Origin: Coriolopsis trogii
Taxonomy: Eukaryota > Basidiomycota > Agaricomycetes > Polyporales > Polyporaceae
Length of the DNA stretch: 64,000 nt
Assembly (NCBI GenBank): GCA_020543525.1
Contig: JAHYIO010000001.1
Location: forward strand, 1,984,001 to 2,048,000
Direction: 5' to 3'
Shown: positions 42,132 through 54,100 of the stretch, piece by piece
Layout: every line of letters starts with the position of its first letter
Numbering within the stretch: position 1 is the stretch's first letter
Position numbers and translations under genes: made by a program
Notes under the pieces: generated by a model
What the model was told of the DNA's origin: nothing
Database searches by the model: none
Seen by the model: the letters and a program-made list of their open reading frames with translations, nothing else

Positions 42132-44574
42132 ATGCGCACTATAATGCCGTTCGCCTCCAGCCCCCTCGCCCTCCAGATGTCGCCTACGCAGACGACAGAG
42201 GCCCACGACCGCCTCCCGACGGCCCTCAACCCCCAGGAGCTGTCGCGCTCGGCCTCTCCCCAGCAGCAGTCAAATCTCTCCCTCCTCGCAAGTCTCTCCC
42301 CGCTTTCGATCTTCCTCCGCGACTGACCGCGCCCTAGGTTTCCAATGGCCATGCTGCCCTTCGCTCGCCCCCTCCTGGCGTAGGCCAGTCTGCGATGTCT
42401 CCTAGCAACTCACCACCGGCACACTCTGAGCCATCCGTATCTATCCAGTCCATCCTGTCGGCACCTCCGCCCTCATCTGCTCCTTCCAACGGCCATCAGT
42501 CCGTTTGGAGCAGCACGAACGCGTCTTCACGCGATAGCAGCAATGCTGTCGCAGGGCCATCGTCGGGGACCGTCATGCCGCAGGTGAGTGTGCTGCTTGG
42601 CGCGTCGGTAGCGACCCTCAAGCTCATGCGGGTTGCCTTAGCGCACGTCGACCAAACGCAAGCTCGATCCGCCCGAGGCATCGGATCCGCACAGCAAGAT
42701 TCGTCGCGTCGTTCGCGAGCATATCACCCAGGACCCCGCGCGGGTGATGCCCATGACTACTGTCATATGCCTGCACGCTGCGGTAGCTCAGAAGTCGTAC
42801 GGTAGCGAAAAGCGGTTCTTGTGTCCCCCGCCGGTTGTCCACATCGAAGGGCCGGTCTGGCAGATGAAACAGCAACACCTTTCAATGGCCGTTGTAAACG
42901 AGGGCGGGGAACGGTCTTGCGAGCTCAAGGCACCCATGGATCACAACTTGACGGCGAGCTTCAAGTTCTTGCACGTGACGGGGTCCGCGAAGAGTAAGAG
43001 CTTCCAGCTCACGCTCGATATCGCGGAGCCGTTGCCGAACGCGCCTGACGGCGGGGAGGCGACCGGACACGAGCGAGTTTGGGCCTCGTTCGACTCCGCT
43101 CCCGTGACGATCATCTCGAAGCCGTCGAAGAAGACGGCGAAGACGCGCAACATCTCGTCCTGTATCCTGGCGGGGGGTCCTGTCTCGCTCTTCAACCGCA
43201 TCAATTCACAGACCGTGCGCACGAAGTACATGACGATCGAACACAACCAACTCTGTGCGAGCAACGTCGCATGGTCGGCGTTCGCCGTGAACGTCGTACG
43301 CCCGCAAGGTAGCGAAAACCCGCTTGGTGCGTGACATTTCTCCCCGAATATGAAGAGTGCCTAATCTGATCTGTCGCATGCAGGCGGCCCTCAACCGGTC
43401 ACCTACGGGAGCGAGATCGTGCTTGCGGATACCGTAACCGGTGTCCAAACTGCGCCGCTCATCATTCGCAAGGTTGACAAGGGTCGCATTGTGCCTGATG
43501 ACGGTGGTCCCGTCAGTCAAATGCAGAAGATTGCCCTCCAGCGCGTGAACACGGATGGGACACGACATTACCTATCCGCGGCTGGCCCGATACCGGGCAC
43601 TCCAGGCGTGACCGTTCCCCCTGCACCGGGGCTCTCGAACCAAGCTGGCACACACCCCTTGTTATTCCAGAGTCCGAGGATACGCGAAGAGGTCAAGGAT
43701 GGTGTCCGAGTGATCGCCGATGAGGTCGATGACTATTTATGTTGGACGATCGTAGGCATATGTAAGGTCCACATCCCTATCCGAGCAGAATTAGCCACTG
43801 ACCTTGCCTTGTTTAGCAAAATTCCAATATACCTTCTTCGACGCGTTTGGGTTGAACAACAGTGTTCCTGAGATACCCATCACACCCTTCCCAACGCTGT
43901 TCAACACCCCCGTGTACCGCTCGCAGACCAATACCCTGGAGATGATGGCGGCAAACTTCTTCTACACGGATCCGAAGACGAAGGGCCAAGTTCCTCTCGA
44001 TGTGTACATCGGTAACATCGGTCCACTGAGGCTACGCATCTACAATCATTCCCCTTTGGCCATGGATGGTCGGTTTGACCCGGGGTTGCCCTTCATTCCC
44101 GTTCCCGCAATCCCTAACCAAGCGCACATCCCCGTGCTTGCCAACAATATCCCTGAACGCGAGGAGGCGCTTGCGGATGTGATGCTGAGCCTTCCGCCAC
44201 GCCACATGCATATGATGATTGTTGTCGAAATGCCACCGATACCGGACATCCTGAAAGCGCTGCGGGAGGACGCCCTGCCTGCGAACGGAGAACTTGCTGG
44301 CGACAAGTCCCAAGACGGCCCCGGAGGGCGGGGGAGCAACCTTATGCGTGACATCGCAGGTCGCAGCCTCCCATTGCTGTTCATCCGGTCTTACGATGGG
44401 GTGGGCTATCATTCCGGGCGCGTCATCGCAGCAGATAACGTCCTGCACCAGATGGACTTGTCCAATCCTGCACGGACGAGCGGCGATGGAGGGGAGTGGC
44501 TTGCCGCTGCACAGGCCGCTGCGAGGCTGTCGGATGATACGAGCCTGCACGGCTGGAACCTGAAGGTGCTGTGA
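42132..44574 (+). CDS. CSL (CBF1/Su(H)/Lag-1) family transcription factor
   Basis: Preferred exons are 42132-42291, 42384-42583, 42642-43326, 43384-43761 and 43817-44574, giving 726 residues; a start at the ATG at 42395 would give 669. The N-terminus is Ser/Pro/Gln-rich. The Rel-like DNA-binding part begins around TVICLHAAVAQKSYGSEKRF and FLCPPPVVHIEGP, followed by the beta-trefoil region (SCILAGGPVSLFNRINSQT, TKYMTIEH, WSAFAVNVV) and the later QTAPLIIRKVDKG, ALQRVNTDGTRHYL, DYLCWTIVGI and a C-terminal Ig-like region. In animals CSL is the nuclear end of Notch signalling; fungi have CSL proteins without Notch, studied as Cbf11/Cbf12 in fission yeast, binding GTGGGAA-type sites. Here the partner and targets are unknown. 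The first intron is the least certain part. Confidence 0.85.
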
Positions 44575-45029
44575 GAAGGTGGGGTGGACGGATTTCTTAT
44601 TGATTAAGAGCCTAGTAGGTAGTACTGTACAGTATATTGACCTTCTCGTCGTCTCGTCATGCTCTGATCTTTGCTTAGTGAGGAATGCTGCTCTCCATTC
44701 GTTGAATATGTTTGAGCTGTACGTACTTGTGCTACGAAATTGAGGTTATGTATGTACTGTTGGAAAAAATACAATGCACACACGGCTGCAATGTCAATCA
44801 AGCACTGGCATGACCGAATCGAGATTGTGAACAGGATACATATGACGCGACAGGCTGGGCGGCTTGATTGCGATTGCAATTGGCTCAGAAGCGCGTGTCG
44901 GCCCAGTGCGGCGAGGAACGAGAGACGCCACGATGCGCGTATAAACTACTCGTCACTTTACATGTTCCCTCTAGCCGTGTCGGAGCTGCTGGCTGTCTAC
45001 GCGGTTCCCTGCACACACTGCACGCTCCC
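44575..45029. other. Intergenic region, tandem genes
   Basis: A 455-bp gap between the CSL gene and the glycosyltransferase. AT-richer in its first half, probably 3' UTR. Nothing else recognised. Confidence 0.55.
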
Positions 45030-47464
45030 ATGGCCTCAAACCGCCCCAACGTCGCAGACCGCTGGCCCAGCCCAGGCGGCCAGCTCTTCCAGGTCGGCGC
45101 ACCACGACTACGAGCCTCGCGAGCAGCAACACTCATCCATCCCCCGCCCACACCACCGAACGGCGAGGCCCGCCCACGATATTCGAGCAGCAGCACGGAC
45201 TCCTTCAGTGACGAGTTCTACCACCCACCGCGACGCCGGTCGCGCTGGTCCCTTCTCTCCGACCTTTTCGCGTACCCGGCCGGGATGTACAGGGCGAGCG
45301 TGGCCCGGTTCGGGCGGAGGCGGGGGCCTGCGCTGCTGTGCATCTGCTGCCTCGCGCTGATGCTGGCGGCGTACATCGTCTCGAGGCGGTTGACGACGGC
45401 GGAGAAGGGGAAGAAAGTCGTGTTTGGTAAGGAGGAGGTGAGGAAGATCTGGGACTGGGAGGTCCGCGCGGGGCACTATCCGAGCATGCGTCCAAGTGAG
45501 TTCTACCCGTCTCGGTTGTGGATCGCGCAGTTGTTGAGCATGCGGCGTGCCACGTCCTGTTCACCAGTACCGAGCGAAGTCGGCCTCTCGTACGCGTTGA
45601 GGAACCCTTCCATACCGGCGATGTCGTTGAGCCAGCTGCCGCGCGCACCGGACGGCGGCAGTTACCAGCATACTTTTGGGATCGGCGCGCAACGCATATA
45701 CCCTGATGTGCGCAGCAAACCGCCAGACTTTGGGCACCCTCCGAGACCTATACCGGGCAGTATAGCGGACATGGATAGGGTCCTCGAACATTGTGACTTT
45801 GACAAGGGCAAGGTGCGCGTTTTCCTCCCTTTGACTGTCTCGTTTACGGCTTACACGGCACACACACACTACAGTACAACCGCGACTGCCATGAATTTTT
45901 GCGACTAGGGGCTGGCCTCGACAGTGCCGTTCGCCTACGAAGGGACGACGTGGAAGACCTACGATATGTATATGTATTAGACGGCGAGGGGGGCCACGTT
46001 GCTGCCCGTACACAGTATACGCATTCGCCCACGAACCTCACGCTCAAGCTTAGAAGCACGGATAATTGGGAACGCGACCTCACCCTACCTCAACCTAATC
46101 TGGGAAGCACACCGTCCACATGCAGCGAAGATGAACCTCGCGTGTTCCATTTGTTCTGGGCAGGTGCGTTCACCGACAAACCGTACATGGCCATTCTGGC
46201 CTTTCTGTACACTCAGAACCTCGGACTGCATCTGGACAGTCCACCCCCTACTCCCTCGTATTGCCGGCCGCAACTATGGCTCTGGATTAACAACGCTCGC
46301 GGCGACTCGATGTCTGCCTCGGCCGCAGTGGAAGCGATGTTCGGTGAACTGCGCCAGAATCCATGGGCATCCCCGTTCCTCCACGAGCGTTTCAAGGACG
46401 TCATCCAGTTCCGTCTCTGGAACGCCACGGAACAGCTCGACAGTATCCCCGAGCTCAAGGACGACTGGCGGAAAATCAACAAGGAGTCGATGCGTAGCGA
46501 GGGCAGGCCTGTGAAGTTCGAAGACGCGAAGCGTGTCGGGTCGACGGTCTCGCTCGATGGGAACACGACGGAGAACCACGCGAATTACAACAAGATCCCC
46601 GTCATCCTCTCCGACATGGCCCGGTTCCTGCTCTGCCACCGGTATGGGGGCGTGTACCTGGACGTGGACATGCTCTTCCTGCGCGACTGGGAGGAGCTCT
46701 GGAATTGGCCGGGCGCGTTCTCGTACCGGTGGTCGCGGGAAGACAAGTACAACACCGCCGTCCTCCGGCTGCGTCGCGGCTCTGTGCTCGGCTCCTTCCT
46801 GCTACGGTCCGCGCTCGCGCACGGTATGGACTTCCATCCGGTCTCGATGACAAGGTACCTACGCGACGCAGGTTTGGAGGCGTTGTTGTTCCGCACACCG
46901 GACGCGCTGTTCGACCCGGCGTGGCTTAACTGCGACTACATCAAGCAGCGCTGGCCAAAGGAGACGGTGTATTTCCAACGTGATAGGCCGCCGCAGCCGT
47001 ACTTCACAGAGTGAGTCTATTTGGCGGTCGTTCTGCGCCGCGCGTGCGCTGACTCTCGCCAAAGCTTCGACCAGTTTTTCAACACGCCTGCGGAGATGAG
47101 CGCTATGCCGAGCGTGGTGGGATTCGACGGCTTCTTCAGAGGCGCGTTTCTATATCACTACCACAACGAATGGTGTGCATCTTTTACTCTTGATGCGCTC
47201 AGACCAGTTCGCTGAATGTGTGTGGTTTTTTTCAGGTGGAAGCCGTTTGACCGGGCGCGTTATTGGCCTGACCTTGGCCCTAGGTTCACAGACGCCGAGC
47301 GGCTCGGTCGTGCTGCTATCGCCGATCAGAGGGCTGCTTACTCGGCTGGGCTCGTTAAGAACGACAAGCAAGATCTGGATTGGTCCACCGTACTCAAGCG
47401 GACGTTTGAGGCTTACATTCGGGGAGAGAGACCGAACATGTATGGGGAGTGGATCCGGTGGTGA
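45030..47464 (+). CDS. Type II membrane glycosyltransferase with DXD motif (GT32-like)
   Basis: Five exons, 45030-45495, 45568-45812, 45875-47010, 47065-47172 and 47236-47464, give 727 residues. A Ser/Pro-rich cytosolic N-terminus is followed by one membrane span at about 99-117 (ALLCICCLALMLAAYIV), then a long lumenal region. The catalytic part includes RVFHLFWAG, IPVILSDMARFLLCHRYGG and YLDVDMLFLRDW with the DXD metal/nucleotide-sugar motif at about 500-502, and WSREDKYNTAVLR. This is the pattern of Golgi glycosyltransferases with a DXD sugar-binding region, as in Och1/Sur1-type enzymes. Donor and acceptor cannot be assigned; a role in cell-wall glycan, glycoprotein or glycolipid synthesis is inferred. 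Confidence 0.83.
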
Positions 47465-47779
47465 GCCTGACCTGACGCCCCCCCCCCCCACCAAAAGCGG
47501 CGTGTGGGACGCTGTGCGGTGTGTAGCTGAGTGTGAGTAGCTACGATCTAGCCACATAGAGTACAGCTTCAGTAATGGACATTGGACATGACATGTGTAG
47601 TAATGATACCCGGGACAGACGAACCCTGTACGATGGTTGCTGCGTCTCGCGTTTTTGCAGTATCGTCCCGCTTGCTATATACCCTGCTGTCCCCGTTGTG
47701 CATGATTGTATGACACATTCGGATATTAATTCTACAACATGGTTTTCTCCTGCTACAGTGGTCTTTAGGATCGCGATCT
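47465..47779. other. Intergenic region between convergent genes, with poly-C tract
   Basis: A 315-bp gap between the stop codons of the glycosyltransferase and the epimerase. A run of 12 C at 47478-47489 lies 13 bases after the stop. Otherwise nothing recognised. Confidence 0.6.
47478..47489. repeat. Poly-C homopolymer
   Basis: Twelve consecutive C in the 3' flank of the glycosyltransferase. Such runs are prone to length change and to sequencing error. Confidence 0.85.
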
Positions 47780-48939
47780 CTAGGCTTGGAGCTTTGCTGC
47801 AATCTTGGCTTGCGCAGTGTCGACGGTTGACTTGAGGAGCGCGATGACTTGTTCCGGGTTAGGTGCGTTGAAAATGGCCGTCCCCGCAACGATGACATTG
47901 CTCCCTGTTTGACATAGAATCAGCCTTTAGGGCGAACAGATTCAAACGCATAGTCAGCAACAGACCCGCATCGGCGCAGACGTCGATCGTCTTGGGTCCT
48001 ACGCCGCCGTCGACCTCGATGTCCTTGTCTGGGAAGCGAGCGCGAAGCTCCGCGACCTTGGGCACGCAACGCTCGAGGAACTTCTGCCCGCCCCGGCCGG
48101 GGTAGACGGTCATGACGAGGATCATGTCCGCCGCCTGCGCGATCTCGTCCGTCACGGCCGTGGACGGCGTGTCGGGCGAGATGGCGACGCCGGCCTTCAT
48201 CTTCCGCTCGTGAATGTGGTCGATGATCGACAGCGGGTCGGCTATATGAGGGTGCGAATGCGTGAGCGGCGTCGCGAAGTTCATGTGTACCACGGAGCGC
48301 GCGCGCTAGACTTACAGGTCGCTTCGAGGTGGAAGCAGTAGAGCGAGCCTCCCGCGTCGGCGATGTCGTCTACCCACTGCGGACATATTCGGTTCAGAAT
48401 GGGTTTGATCGGTCCCGAGCCGTTGTGGGGTCGCGCGAGGGTCGTCGTACCTTCTCAGGCTGGGCAACCATCATGTGGCAATCCATGAAGATGCCTGGGA
48501 CGCCCTTGGACACGCACGAAAGGACTGGTGCGCCTGTTGTACATGCGTAGTCAACCATCGTTGTCTAATCCCATTGATGCAGGCATCCCGCCAGAAGGAC
48601 GAGCGATGCTCCACAAATTAGGACGCACCCATGGTGATGTTGGGTACGAAATGACTGGCATCGGATAAAATCGACGTCAGAGCTTGGCGAGAAGAGAGGA
48701 GACAGGCGGAGCGGGTTTACCCATCCATCACATCTGCAGGAGGCAAGGAAGAGGATAAGCATCAGTGACTTGTCCCGATTGAACTGCGCAAGTAGAGGAA
48801 TGGTGGCCCTGCGAGGCTGGGAAGGTCACTGACCCATGTGCAGCCACTCTGCACCGCCCTTGATCATGCGTTTGCATTCCGCAGTGAGCTGGCCAAAGTC
48901 GGAGGCGAGGACGGAGGGAGAAATAATTGCACGCGGCAT
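47780..48939 (-). CDS. RPE1: Ribulose-5-phosphate 3-epimerase
   Basis: Seven exons: 48939-48834, 48733-48721, 48654-48629, 48533-48451, 48376-48316, 48241-47966 and 47904-47780, giving 229 residues, the normal length. Motifs in order: AIISPSVLASDFGQL, HMDVMDGHFVPNITMG (metal-binding His and Asp), FMDCHMMVAQPE, FHLEAT, KAGVAISPDTPS, VMTVYPGRGGQKF, IEVDGGVGPKT and GSNVIVAGTAIF. All metal ligands and catalytic Asp residues are present. The enzyme interconverts ribulose-5-phosphate and xylulose-5-phosphate in the cytosolic pentose phosphate pathway. The second exon is a 13-nt microexon inside the highly conserved DVMDG block. Confidence 0.95.
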
Positions 48940-49289
48940 GGCAGTGAACGTGCAGGAGTAAGTCGCGTCGGAAGAGACTTGGAGGAGCAAAGCACTGTGC
49001 GCAGGCGTGCAATCCCTTCTCAGCCTGATCACGATAGCACCCGTTATGGAACGCCAATTCCTGCGGGCTCACGTGAGTAGCGCAAAGTGGAGCGGGTGGC
49101 AGTGTTTTCGATGACGACTGGTCGCTTTGAGACGTTTAATCACAGTGCCTGTTCAGACCTCGATCACGCCAGTCTGGCAATGGGCCTGCCTCTTCGCGTA
49201 TAAGTACCCCCCTCTCGCCTCGTCTACTCGCCAAATTCCTCGTCCCCACCGATCCCCATCTCGTTTCCACAAACACTCGTCCGTCTGCC
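48940..49289. other. Divergent promoter region, RPE1 / small secreted protein
   Basis: A 350-bp gap between divergent start codons, with a TATA-like element close to the right-hand gene. Nothing else recognised. Confidence 0.5.
49199..49204 (+). promoter_or_regulatory. Possible TATA box of the small secreted protein gene
   Basis: TATAAG, 91 bases before the ATG at 49290, followed by a pyrimidine-rich leader. Confidence 0.4.
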
Positions 49290-50011
49290 ATGTTCTCCAA
49301 GTCTCTCCTTTCCGTGTTCTACTTCCTCGCCGCGTTCGCCCTTGTTGCCAACGCCGCTGTCGTCGAGAACGACAAGAGGCAGAGTGAGTGTAGTCAATTT
49401 GTGGCTGGCGGTCCGTGTAGCTCAAGAAACTTGCATGCGCAGTTGACAGCGTCTTCAACTCGCTCACCTCCGCGGCTGGATCAGTGTTTACGCAAGGGAC
49501 CTCGGCAGGTATGTCTATCTGCTCACGACCGTGTATCAGAATGCTCACCGATTGTTGTCTTGCAGCTGGCTCCGCTATCAGCGATGTTACCTCTGTAGCT
49601 GGGCAAGTCGGAACTATTATCACCTGTAAGCGACCTACGAAACACGGCTGGCGCATCTCTACTGACACGTCGGCTGAATCCGTAGCTGTTGGTGGAAAAG
49701 CTGCCACCATAATTACTTCTGCCGGGGGTCAAGCCATCACCCTTGCAACTGAGGGAGCAACTGCTGTCACCTCTTTCGCTGGCAAGGAATACACAATTGT
49801 CACGTCGGCTGCTGGCTCTGTGGCCACGGGTGCGAGCTCCTCGTAAGTCACGGATCGAGGAATCGTGTGTGCATATACTCATGATGTCACCAGTACTAGC
49901 GGTAGTAACGCGGCCCTCGGCGTTCATGCCCTCGTCCCGTCCACTCCTCTCCTTGGAGGATTGTTGACGGTTGTAGCGAGCATGCTGTTCGGTGCTTGTG
50001 CTGCACTGTGA
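49290..50011 (+). CDS. Small secreted, probably GPI-anchored repeat protein
   Basis: Five exons, 49290-49383, 49443-49508, 49566-49625, 49686-49842 and 49894-50011, give 164 residues. A signal peptide (LLSVFYFLAAFALVANA) is followed by a KR dibasic site at about 29-30 and then by degenerate repeats of the form T-S-x-x-G-x-x-x-T-I-x-T: TSVAGQVGTIIT, SVGGKAATIIT, SAGGQAITLAT, TSFAGKEYTIVT and SAAGSVAT. A Ser-rich spacer and a C-terminal hydrophobic tail (LLGGLLTVVASMLFGACAAL) fit a GPI-anchor signal. Function unknown; similar Thr/Ser/Gly repeat surface proteins occur in wood-decay basidiomycetes. Introns 1-3 are all phase 1, two of them falling between repeat units. Confidence 0.82.
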
Positions 50012-50245
50012 AGCAGTGTAAGACCGTGCGCCACGACTGACCTCATCGGGGACTATACCTCCTCGTTCAATTCCACGCCGCTTCTCGTAGTATCGGACTG
50101 CAATCCTAGCCACTTATAATCGGACCTTACAATCATAGGAAGTTGATGACCTGCGTGTTGCATACCCCTCAATCCATACCCTGAGTTTTGTACGGAAACG
50201 GTACATGCAAAAATTGAATATTGTTGAAGATTACACCCAAATAAT

Positions 50246-50909
50246 CTACTCGTCAGTGGTGATGCTCATGTCCTTGTTGACCTTCATGACATTGAGCGCT
50301 GTGCTAAACAGTGTGATAAGGTATGACGTACCTTCGGGTTGAAGAAGAGGGTGTTCATGCCCCAAGGGAACGGACCAGCAGCTAGGGGCTAGGTCAACAC
50401 AACGTTGACATGTGTACCTCAATGCTCGAACGTACCACGCCTGTTCAAGTACTCATACGCCGGAGGCTCGGGAAGCTTGCCACCGTGTTCCTCCATGAGG
50501 TGGTGCTGGTGAGCCTCATGCTCAGCCTCAACGTTGCGGACCCAAAGGGCGCACGCGGCGACTGGATACGCGTCAGCAGTGGATGAGAAGGTCACTATGC
50601 AAACCCTACGAACTGGCAGGCAAGCAAACGAAGTAGCTAGGAGGTGTATGTCAACGTCTGCTTCGTTGGATCGATGTAATAGGCCCAAACACACCTGATC
50701 TTGCGCCAAAGCTCGGTAGTCTCTGTAACGTAAGGAGGGGGGGGATTACGGGGGCACTCGTGAAGCTATGGGTCGAAGTGGGACATACCGGCGGCGTGGG
50801 CGATCATGGCCTCCTGCTGCTCGCGGTAAGATTGCTTGCCTGTGGCAGTGGCAAAGCCACGGGCACGGGGAACTGCACGCAGTGCAGCGCGGCGGACGAC
50901 GAACGACAT
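50246..50909 (-). CDS. COX13: Cytochrome c oxidase subunit VIa (Cox13)
   Basis: Six exons: 50909-50789, 50722-50695, 50636-50614, 50561-50436, 50381-50332 and 50281-50246, giving 127 residues. A basic presequence (MSFVVRRAALRAVPRARGF) directs it to mitochondria. The mature part has REQQEAMIAHAAETTELW, one membrane span across YFVCLPAIAACALWV, NVEAEHEAH and the conserved EYLNRR and PWGMNTLFFNP. Cox13 is a nuclear-encoded subunit of respiratory complex IV in the inner membrane, with a role in assembly and regulation by ATP. It is divergent from RPN2 with 267 bp between starts. Confidence 0.94.
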
Positions 50910-51176
50910 GGCGGACGTGGTGATGGATAGGATGAAAGCGGAGGAGAAACGACGAGTCGCGACTTTTGGCAGACGGCCAGGCAAGGCGGGACTCGGGAAC
51001 GGACGAGGCTGCGAGTGCTTAGGTAAGCCCACATGGCCAACGACCACTTTCCGATTTCGGGCCACCCATAGACGCTCACTAGGAAGCGCCCGCATGCGTC
51101 CGCTGACGCGTCCCGAAGTCTACCAAGACGCGTACTGCAAAGAGGCGTACGCACACTGTTCTTCCTCTCCGCTACC

Positions 51177-54100
51177 ATGGGTGTCCCTTCGCAGTCCTCC
51201 GCCGCTGGCGCGCTCGCCCTACTCTCAGACCCAGAACCTCTCCTCAAGCAGTACGCGCTCAAGGCTCTTAACCAGCTTGTCCCTCAGTTCTGGGCCGAGA
51301 TCTCAGAACATATTGCGCTTATGTATGTCGTCATGTCCGCCCTTGTACACTCGACTCACGCGTCGTCCGCCTCAGCGAATCCTTGTATGAGGGAGAGGAG
51401 CTGTCTCAAGAGGCGCATGACTCTGCTGCACTCCTTGCGAGCAAGGTCTACTACTACCTTGGCGAATACGAGGAGGCGCTTTCCTTTGCACTCGGTGCGG
51501 GGACCGCGTTTGTGAACGATGCCCGTACGCCTGGTACGGAGGAATACGTGGAAACCGTAGTTTGTGAGTACTTGGTGGCGCATACATACTCTACGGCGTA
51601 TTGACGATATATATATCACTCAGCCAAGGCTATCGACCGCTACATCCAAGGCCGGAACACCGAGGAAGCCGAGGGCAAGATTGATCCACGGCTACAGGGA
51701 ATCATTGAGGGTCTCTTCAGGCGATGCGTGGAAGACGGAGAGTATAGACAGGTCAGTCTTGTCTTAGCATGGAGAGTAGTAGTACTCACTATCCCTCCCG
51801 TGTCTCAAGGCAATTGGTATTGCCTTGGAGTCAAGACGTCTAGACATCATCAAGTCAATATATGAACAGACCCGCGATACGTCCCTGCTATCATATGCTA
51901 TGGAAGCCGTCCTCGACACCGCGTTCCCCCTCGTTTACCGCGACCAGGTCCTCAAATTCCTCTTCCCGCTCTTCCCTGCGCCTACATGTGACGCGAAGTC
52001 TCCACATGTATATGCCCTGACGCGGATACTGGTCACTCTCAACTCCCCGGAGATGACCATCAGCTTTCTCAACTCGCTGGTTCCTAGTCAGAAACTTCTG
52101 GCGTACCAGTTCGCATTTGATCTCGTCGAGGGTGGTGGTCAGGACTTTTTGGAAGCAATCAGGAAAGGACTTCCTGAGGGCAATGGGGTAAGTGGCTTAG
52201 ATATGAGCGTCTGGCGATTCGTTCTTACCATTCTCTAGGAAACCAAGCCTATCTATGATCAGTTGAAGAAGATCCTCTTGGGCCAAGAGTCCATCAAGCT
52301 GTACCTCGAGTTCTTGAAGCGTAACAACAAGGTTGACATGCTCATCCTCAAGAACACGAAGGATGCACTGGAGCCGAGGTCATCTATCTACCACACCGCC
52401 CTCACGCTCCAGAACGCATTCATGCATGCGGGGACAACCTCCGATGTCTTCCTTCGCGACAACCTGGAGTGGTTGGCTCTTGCGAACAATTGGTCCAAGT
52501 TCTCCGCCGCGGCCGCTATTGGTGTCATCCACAAGGGCCACTTCCAAGAAAGCATGAACATCCTTGGGCCTTACCTCCCAGCGCAAGGTGCCGAATCTGG
52601 CGCCGGGAGCTCAGCGTATTCGGAAGGTGGTGCCCTGTACGCTCTCGGCTTGGTGAACGCGGGTTGCGGCAGTGGACAGGAGGTCGAAAACTATCTCCGC
52701 AATCTATTGAGGAACTCGAGCAGCGAAGTCGTACAGCACGGAGCCGCGTTAGGTCTTGGTGTGGCCGGGATGGGCGGCAAGAGCGCCGAGGCATACGATG
52801 ACCTCAAGCAAACCCTCTTCACCGACTCTGCTGTGGCTGGCGAGGCTTCTGGGTACGCGATGGGTCTCATCATGCTTGGCACCGCAGATGCGACAAGCGC
52901 GGAGGAGATGTTGACATATGCGAGGGAGACGCAGCACGAAAAGATCATACGTGGGCTTGCAATCGGCCTTGCCTTGATCTTCTACGGACGACAAGAAGAG
53001 GCGGACGATATGGTTAAGCTTCTCATGGCCGAGAAGGTACACTTCTCTCTGTCGTCGTTCAGCGTAGTCGGTGCTCATATGCGTTGCCACAGGATCCAAT
53101 CTTGCGCTATGGTGGTGTCTACACTCTTGCGTTGGCCTACGCTGGAACTTCCAACAACGCTGCCATTCGTCAATTGTTGCACGTCGCTGTCTCTGATACT
53201 TCTGATGACGTTCGCCGGGCCGCTGTGACAAGTCTTGCATTCTTGCTCTTCAAGAACCCCGGTCAAGTACCTAGGATAGTTCAGCTTCTGTCGGAGAGTT
53301 ACAACCCTCACGTGCGATGCGGTGCCACTCTTGCTCTTGGTATCGCTTGTGCAGGCACCGGTCTCCAGGTATGCTTGACCTTATCTTCCTTTGATGTTAC
53401 GCTTGTGCTGACTGTTCACAGGATGCTGTTGACATTCTAGAGCCCATGACGCGGGATAGCGTCGACTTTGTACGCCAGGGCGCATTGATTTCCCTTGGGA
53501 TGGTTCTCGTCGAGCAGTCCGAGGCATCTTCACCTTCCCTTGCGTCGACTCGCGCATTGTACGCCAAGATCGTCTCCGACAAGCATGATGATCCCATGGC
53601 CCGCTTTGGTGCCGCTATTGGGCAGGGTCTCATCGATGCGGGTGGTCGCAACGTGACCATCAGTCTTCAGAGCCGTGCAGGCAGTCGCAACACCGCTGCT
53701 ATCGTCGGTATGGTGCTGTTCTGCCAGTTCTGGTACTGGTATCCCCTCGCGCACTGCGCGTGTCTCGCGTTTGAGCCGACCGGTGTCATCGGATTGGATG
53801 AGAACCTCAAGGTGAGTCTAGATTCTTCCATACCATAAAGATGTCCATGACTGATCGCAATATCCCAAAGGCGCCGAAGTTCGAGTTCATCTCGAATGCG
53901 AAGCCAAGTCTCTTCGCATACCCTGCTCCGACAAAGCCGCCGAAGAAGGAGACTGTCACCAAGGTCGCCACTGCCGTGCTTTCGACAACCGCTAAGCAAA
54001 AGGCGAGGGAGAAGAGGAAGGCTGCTGAGGCTGGGGAGCCAATCCCCTCCGTGAGTATCTTGCACGCGTGTTCTCATGCTGGAGTAATAATCATTGTCTT

